Shown piece after piece: positions 60,231 to 64,000 of a stretch of DNA of 64,000 bases; the first letter of the stretch is position 1, and each line of letters opens with the position of its first letter. The notes below the pieces were generated by a model that searched no databases, was not told the DNA's origin, and saw only the letters and a program-made list of their open reading frames with translations. This DNA comes from Paucibacter_B soli (GTDB lineage: Bacteria > Pseudomonadota > Gammaproteobacteria > Burkholderiales > Burkholderiaceae_C). The stretch lies in NCBI RefSeq assembly GCF_037482845.1, contig NZ_JBBHJW010000004.1:62001-126000 (forward strand). The letters run 5' to 3'. Both the position numbers and the translations under genes were made by a program.

Positions 60231-60983
60231 ATGGCGCAACGCACCGACATCGAACGCACAATCGGCAACTGGCTGGAGCCGGGCCGCTTCAAGGATTATG
60301 GGCCGAACGGCCTGCAGGTCGAGGGCCGCGACGAGATCGGCCGCATCGTCTGCGGCGTCACCGCCAGCCTGGCGTTGATCGATGCCGCCATCGCGGCCCG
60401 GGCCGATGCCATCCTGGTCCACCATGGCCTGTTCTGGCGTGGCCAGGATGGGCGCGTGACCGGCTGGATGAAGCAGCGCCTGGCGCGCCTGCTGGCGGCC
60501 GACATCAGCCTGTTCGCCTACCACCTGCCGCTGGACGCGCATGCCGAGCTTGGCAACAACGCCCAGCTGGGCCTGCGCCTGGGCTGGCAGGCGGATGCGC
60601 GCTTCGGCGAGCAGGAGCTGGGCTTTGCGGGCGAGCTGCCCGCCGGCCAGCAAGACCTGACCCTTTTGCAAGCCCATGTGCAGGCGGTGCTGGGGCGTGC
60701 GCCCACGGTGCTGGCCGGCGACGGCCGGCCGCTGCGCCGCGTGGGCTGGTGTACCGGCGGCGCGCAAGGCTATTTCGAGGCTGCCATCGCCGCCGGCGCG
60801 GATGTCTTCCTCACCGGCGAGCTGTCCGAGCCGCAGGCGCATATCGCCGCCGAGACCGGCGTGGCCTTCATCGCCGCCGGCCACCATGCCACCGAGCGCT
60901 ATGGCGTGCAGGCCCTGGGCGAGCGCCTGGCCGCCAAGCTGGGCCTGGCGCAGCAGTTCATCGACATCGCCAACCCAGCATGA
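60231..60983 (+). CDS. Nif3-like dinuclear metal centre protein
   Basis: 250-residue protein of the Nif3/YbgI family that forms toroidal hexamers with two metals per subunit. Metal ligands are visible in ILVHHGLFW near residue 65, in YHLPLDAHAELGNN near 100 and in AAGHHATER near 220. It is probably a hydrolase; GTP cyclohydrolase I type 2 has been suggested for the family. It is divergent from the HtrA gene by 15 bases and coupled to pdxA by ATGA overlap. Confidence 0.92.
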   Translation: MAQRTDIERTIGNWLEPGRFKDYGPNGLQVEGRDEIGRIVCGVTASLALIDAAIAARADAILVHHGLFWRGQDGRVTGWMKQRLARLLAADISLFAYHLPLDAHAELGNNAQLGLRLGWQADARFGEQELGFAGELPAGQQDLTLLQAHVQAVLGRAPTVLAGDGRPLRRVGWCTGGAQGYFEAAIAAGADVFLTGELSEPQAHIAAETGVAFIAAGHHATERYGVQALGERLAAKLGLAQQFIDIANPA

Positions 60984-62002
60984 ACAAAAAGCCGCTGCTT
61001 CTCACCATGGGCGATGCCTGCGGCATCGGCCCCGAGATCATTGCCAAGGCCTGGGCGCGCGAGCATGCGCGGGACATTTGCGTGGTCGGCGATGTGGGCG
61101 TGCTGCGGCGCGCGCTGGCCTGGGCGGGCGTGGCCGTGCCGCTGGCCAGCCTGAGCGCGCCCGACGAGGCCGCACCGCCCGGCGCGCTGCCGGTGTGGCA
61201 GCCGCCCGGTCTGCCCGTTGGGTTGCTGGACTGTGCCGTCGGCCGCGTCGATGCGCGCGCCGGCGCTGCCGCGGCGCTGTGCATCACGTCCGCGGTGCGC
61301 GCCATCCAGTCCGGCCAGGGCCGCGCGCTGGTGACGGCGCCCATCCACAAGGAGGCCCTGCACGCCGCCGGCTCGCCCTACCCGGGCCACACCGAGATGC
61401 TGCAGGCGCTGGCGGCGATCAACGGCCGGCTGGCGCCGGTGCGCATGATGCTGGCCAACGAGGAGCTGCGCACCGTGCTGGTGACTATCCATGTGTCGCT
61501 GCGCGCGGCGATCGAGCTGATCAGCCGTGCGCGCGTGCTGGAGACCATTGGCATCACCGACGCCGCGCTGCGTGCCTGCGGCATCGCCGCGCCGCGCATC
61601 GCGGTGGCGGGCCTGAACCCGCATGCGGGCGAGGGTGGGCTGTTCGGCGACGAGGAGATCCTGCACATCGCGCCCGCCATCGCCGACGCCCGCGCCGAGG
61701 GCATCGCGGCCAGCGGACCTTATGCGCCCGACACCGTCTTCATGCGCGCCCGCAACGCGCCGGGCCACCCCGGCGAGTTCGACGCGGTGGTGGCGATGAC
61801 GCACGACCATGGCCTGATCCCGGTGAAATACCTGGGGGTGGAGCAGGGCGTCAACGTCACCCTGGGCCTACCCTTTGTGCGCACCAGCCCGGACCATGGC
61901 ACGGCCTTCGACATTGCCGGCAGTGGCCGCGCCGACCCGTCCAGTCTGCTGGCTGCGCTGCGCATGGCGCGCCGGCTCAGCAGCAGTGACTCAGTGGCGT
62001 GA
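60980..62002 (+). CDS. pdxA: 4-hydroxythreonine-4-phosphate dehydrogenase
   Basis: 340-residue PdxA of the pyridoxal phosphate pathway. Family motifs are TMGDACGIGPEI at the N terminus (usually GDPAGIGPE; here Ala-Cys replaces Pro-Ala), TAPIHKEALHAAG, YPGHTEML with a metal-binding His, and AGLNPHAGEGGLFGDEE. The GDAC variant is a small deviation near the start. It is co-translated with the Nif3-like gene. The stop overlaps the convergent DUF1631 gene by 12 bases. Confidence 0.93.
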   Translation: MNKKPLLLTMGDACGIGPEIIAKAWAREHARDICVVGDVGVLRRALAWAGVAVPLASLSAPDEAAPPGALPVWQPPGLPVGLLDCAVGRVDARAGAAAALCITSAVRAIQSGQGRALVTAPIHKEALHAAGSPYPGHTEMLQALAAINGRLAPVRMMLANEELRTVLVTIHVSLRAAIELISRARVLETIGITDAALRACGIAAPRIAVAGLNPHAGEGGLFGDEEILHIAPAIADARAEGIAASGPYAPDTVFMRARNAPGHPGEFDAVVAMTHDHGLIPVKYLGVEQGVNVTLGLPFVRTSPDHGTAFDIAGSGRADPSSLLAALRMARRLSSSDSVA

Positions 62003-64000
62003 ATTGAGGGCGGCCAGCTGCTTGCGGGCCCGCGCGGTGGCGCGCTCGATCAGGTAGGCGTTCTCGAAGGCGCGCAGGCGGCCGGACTCGCACAGCTTGC
62101 GCAGCATGCGCGCCGTCATGGTGACGGTTTCCTGGTGCTTGTGGCCCTGGGTGAAGATGAAGAAGCTGCGGCCGGCGCTGATATGGGCCAGGCGCACCTT
62201 GTGCCATTGCTCGCCGGTGTGCATCTGGTAGGCGAAGCCGAGCTGCAGATGGTCGATCAAGAGGCCTCCCGAGCTGGGCTCGGCCTCGCCCTCGACGGCG
62301 GGCAGGCCGTCGATGCTGATGTCTACCGACTGCAGCGGCGCCTCTTCGGCACCCAGGTCGATGTCGACCTGGCCGTTCCAGTCCACCGCGGCCTCGTTCA
62401 CCAGGCCCAGGCTCTTGGCCTCGTCGGCGCTCAGCCGGCTGCCCATGTCGAGCTCGGCCGGCACGGTGATGGCGCCGCCGGCGGGCAGGTCTTTCTCGCT
62501 CGGCGGGGCGCAGGCAAACACGCCCTCCAGCTGCTTTGCCAGCAGGTTGTATTCCAGCGGGGTCAGGGCTTGCCCCTTGAGCGAATCGGCATGTGCCGGC
62601 AGCAGTTCGCCGAAGAACTGCTTGCGCGCGGCCTCCGGCCAGCGGATCAGGTCCAGCCCCTCGTTGAGCGTGGTCATCAGCTTGGGCAGCGAGGCCAGGA
62701 AGGCCTGTCGCTGCGTCGAGCCGGCCTTGGGCTGCACGCTCAGCACGATGTCGCGGCCGAACTGGCGGTAGCGTTCGGCGCGCTCCGGCGGCGACTTGGG
62801 GTCGCGCGCCGCCAGCACGATGGCCTGGCTCCAGATCTGCGCCAGGAAGGCGCGCAGGAAATCCGGCATGCCGACGGGCGCCAAGGCCGCCTGCAGCTGC
62901 TGCATATAGCGCTGCTGCAGGCGCAGATCGGTTTCCTTGCGCTCCAGCAATTCGGTCGCATTGCCCTGCGCCTGCAGCGCCGCGCTGGTCTGTTCGCCGA
63001 TGAAGCGCTCCAGCGCGTCCAGCTTGGTCTCATAGAGATCCATGCGGTCGAAATCGCCGTTGGCGACTTCCTGCACCAGTTCGCGCACCAGGGCCAGGAA
63101 GGCCTTGCCCGGGTCTTCGGAGAAATCGTCGTAGGCGCAGGCCAGCGAGGCGATGCGGTTGACGAAGCGCCGCACCGGGTGCTTGCGCGAGGAGAAGAAG
63201 CTGTTGTCGCCCAGCGCCGCGCGCAGCACCGGCAGTTGCAGGCGCGCGATCTGGCGCGCCATCTGCGGCGGCACCTTGGGGTCGGAAAGAATCTGGTCGA
63301 ACAGGCTGCCGACCACGTCGATCACCATGTGGTCGAGCTTGCCGCTGGCCGCCTCGCGCAGTTCCTCGCGATGCGCATGGATCAGATTGGGCGGCAGCTG
63401 GCCGGCCCAGCCGGGTTCGCCGTAGTCCTCGTCCCAGCCGGTCATGCGGCCGCGGCCGGGTACGCCGTCGGCGCTGCCGTAATGGCCGGACTGTCCGTAA
63501 GCGCTGTCGCCTTGCGGCGAGCCCGACGCGGCCATTGCCGGCATATGCGCCAAACGCCGAAGCAGATCCATCATGCGCGGATCGACCTCGCCGATGGCGC
63601 CCGCGCCGGCCATGCCGCGGCCGGCCCAGCCGGCGGGCATGCGGGGCAGGCCGCCGCGCGGCATCGCCAAGTCGCCATAGGCGCTGTTGCCGGCCTCGGG
63701 GGGCGCCATGCCGCCGGCGGCGCCGGGCGCGCGCGCGGACGCGGTGCCACGCACGCGCAGGTCCTGCGGGCGCAGGCCGCGGCTGCGCAGCAGTTCGGCG
63801 ATGTCGGCATAGCAGGCGCGCATCTCCTGCGCCAGCGAGCGCGTCAGCTCGTCGGACAGGATCTGGCGCGTTTCGCTGTCGTCGCTGACGGCCTGAATGC
63901 CGTCCAGCAGGGCCTGGGCGATCACCTGGGGACGCAGTGGGTTGCGGTCCTCGGGGCGCTCGGAAGCCGGTGCGAGATTGCCGATATAGGACTCGACCTC
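61991..64000 (-). CDS. DUF1631 family protein (5' end beyond window)
   Basis: At least 669 residues of a DUF1631 protein; the frame stays open to the right edge, so the N terminus lies outside. The N-terminal half seen here has a Gly/Ala/Met-rich linker (about 63425-63790). Next comes a helical domain with DHMVIDVVGSLFDQIL and RRFVNRIASLACAYDDF, and a C-terminal PilZ-like or beta segment (HTGEQWHKVRLAHISAGRSFF). Function unknown; members occur singly in beta- and gamma-proteobacteria. Codon bias fits the host. Confidence 0.85.
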   Translation of the reverse strand, partial: EVESYIGNLAPASERPEDRNPLRPQVIAQALLDGIQAVSDDSETRQILSDELTRSLAQEMRACYADIAELLRSRGLRPQDLRVRGTASARAPGAAGGMAPPEAGNSAYGDLAMPRGGLPRMPAGWAGRGMAGAGAIGEVDPRMMDLLRRLAHMPAMAASGSPQGDSAYGQSGHYGSADGVPGRGRMTGWDEDYGEPGWAGQLPPNLIHAHREELREAASGKLDHMVIDVVGSLFDQILSDPKVPPQMARQIARLQLPVLRAALGDNSFFSSRKHPVRRFVNRIASLACAYDDFSEDPGKAFLALVRELVQEVANGDFDRMDLYETKLDALERFIGEQTSAALQAQGNATELLERKETDLRLQQRYMQQLQAALAPVGMPDFLRAFLAQIWSQAIVLAARDPKSPPERAERYRQFGRDIVLSVQPKAGSTQRQAFLASLPKLMTTLNEGLDLIRWPEAARKQFFGELLPAHADSLKGQALTPLEYNLLAKQLEGVFACAPPSEKDLPAGGAITVPAELDMGSRLSADEAKSLGLVNEAAVDWNGQVDIDLGAEEAPLQSVDISIDGLPAVEGEAEPSSGGLLIDHLQLGFAYQMHTGEQWHKVRLAHISAGRSFFIFTQGHKHQETVTMTARMLRKLCESGRLRAFENAYLIERATARARKQLAALNSRH

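Overview
The window is about 64 kb of chromosomal DNA with very high GC and strongly GC-biased third codon positions. Gene content points to a betaproteobacterium of the order Burkholderiales, in the Rubrivivax/Roseateles/Pelomonas neighbourhood. Supporting content is the orphan Bug/TctC-type binding protein, the argB-slmA and hisIE-HIT-tatABC-htrA gene orders, a class I PHA synthase with a histone-like phasin, and an imuA-imuB-dnaE2 cassette. This placement is inferred from gene content, not from a marker gene. No rRNA, tRNA, CRISPR array, transposase or integrase was seen.

Layout. 0-3 kb: a family 3 binding protein cut by the left edge, a YqaA-like membrane protein and an M32 carboxypeptidase. 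3-7.4 kb: a lipid-storage neighbourhood with a patatin-like lipase, a PhaF-like phasin and, divergent from the phasin, a two-domain alcohol-forming fatty acyl-CoA reductase. 7.5-15.7 kb: a DUF1326/DUF2182 putative metal-binding pair, an EamA exporter, an alcohol dehydrogenase/LysR divergent pair, nudC, a class D beta-lactamase, an RDD protein and a saccharopine-dehydrogenase-like reductase. 15.8-19.5 kb: an aldehyde dehydrogenase with a near-consensus sigma-54 promoter, facing an AcoR-like sigma-54 activator. 19.5-29.4 kb: RIO kinase, hemerythrin, S9 peptidase, PHA synthase, a solute-binding protein, an EamA protein, an S41 protease and a small secreted zinc peptidase. 29.4-34.9 kb: dnaE2, imuB and imuA read leftward from a perfect LexA box. 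35-38 kb: a more irregular stretch with an acetyltransferase, a long palindrome, a frameshifted hydrolase remnant, an unknown lipoprotein, a truncated coding tail and an 82-residue orphan.

38-47.5 kb is the most distinctive module. A Crp/Fnr-type regulator is divergent from an operon encoding an acyl-CoA synthetase, a complete branched-chain-amino-acid-type ABC importer (two ATPases, two permeases, one binding protein), a 97-residue protein of unknown function and a PaaK-like ligase whose nucleotide-binding loop is degenerate. Two adjacent Crp-like operators lie in the divergent region, and three stem-loops separate the binding-protein gene from the last ATPase gene. The arrangement suggests uptake of a carboxylic acid and its activation to a CoA thioester; the substrate is unknown.

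47.5-64 kb: a chemoreceptor divergent from an orphan Bug protein, a three-hairpin array, cupin, VOC, dtd and CDF transporter genes, argB, an orphan LuxR-type response regulator, slmA, a DUF815 ATPase, mutT, hisI, hisE, HIT, tatABC, an HtrA protease with a TTG start, a Nif3-like protein, pdxA and a DUF1631 protein that runs off the right edge. Most operons show 1-8 base overlaps that indicate translational coupling.
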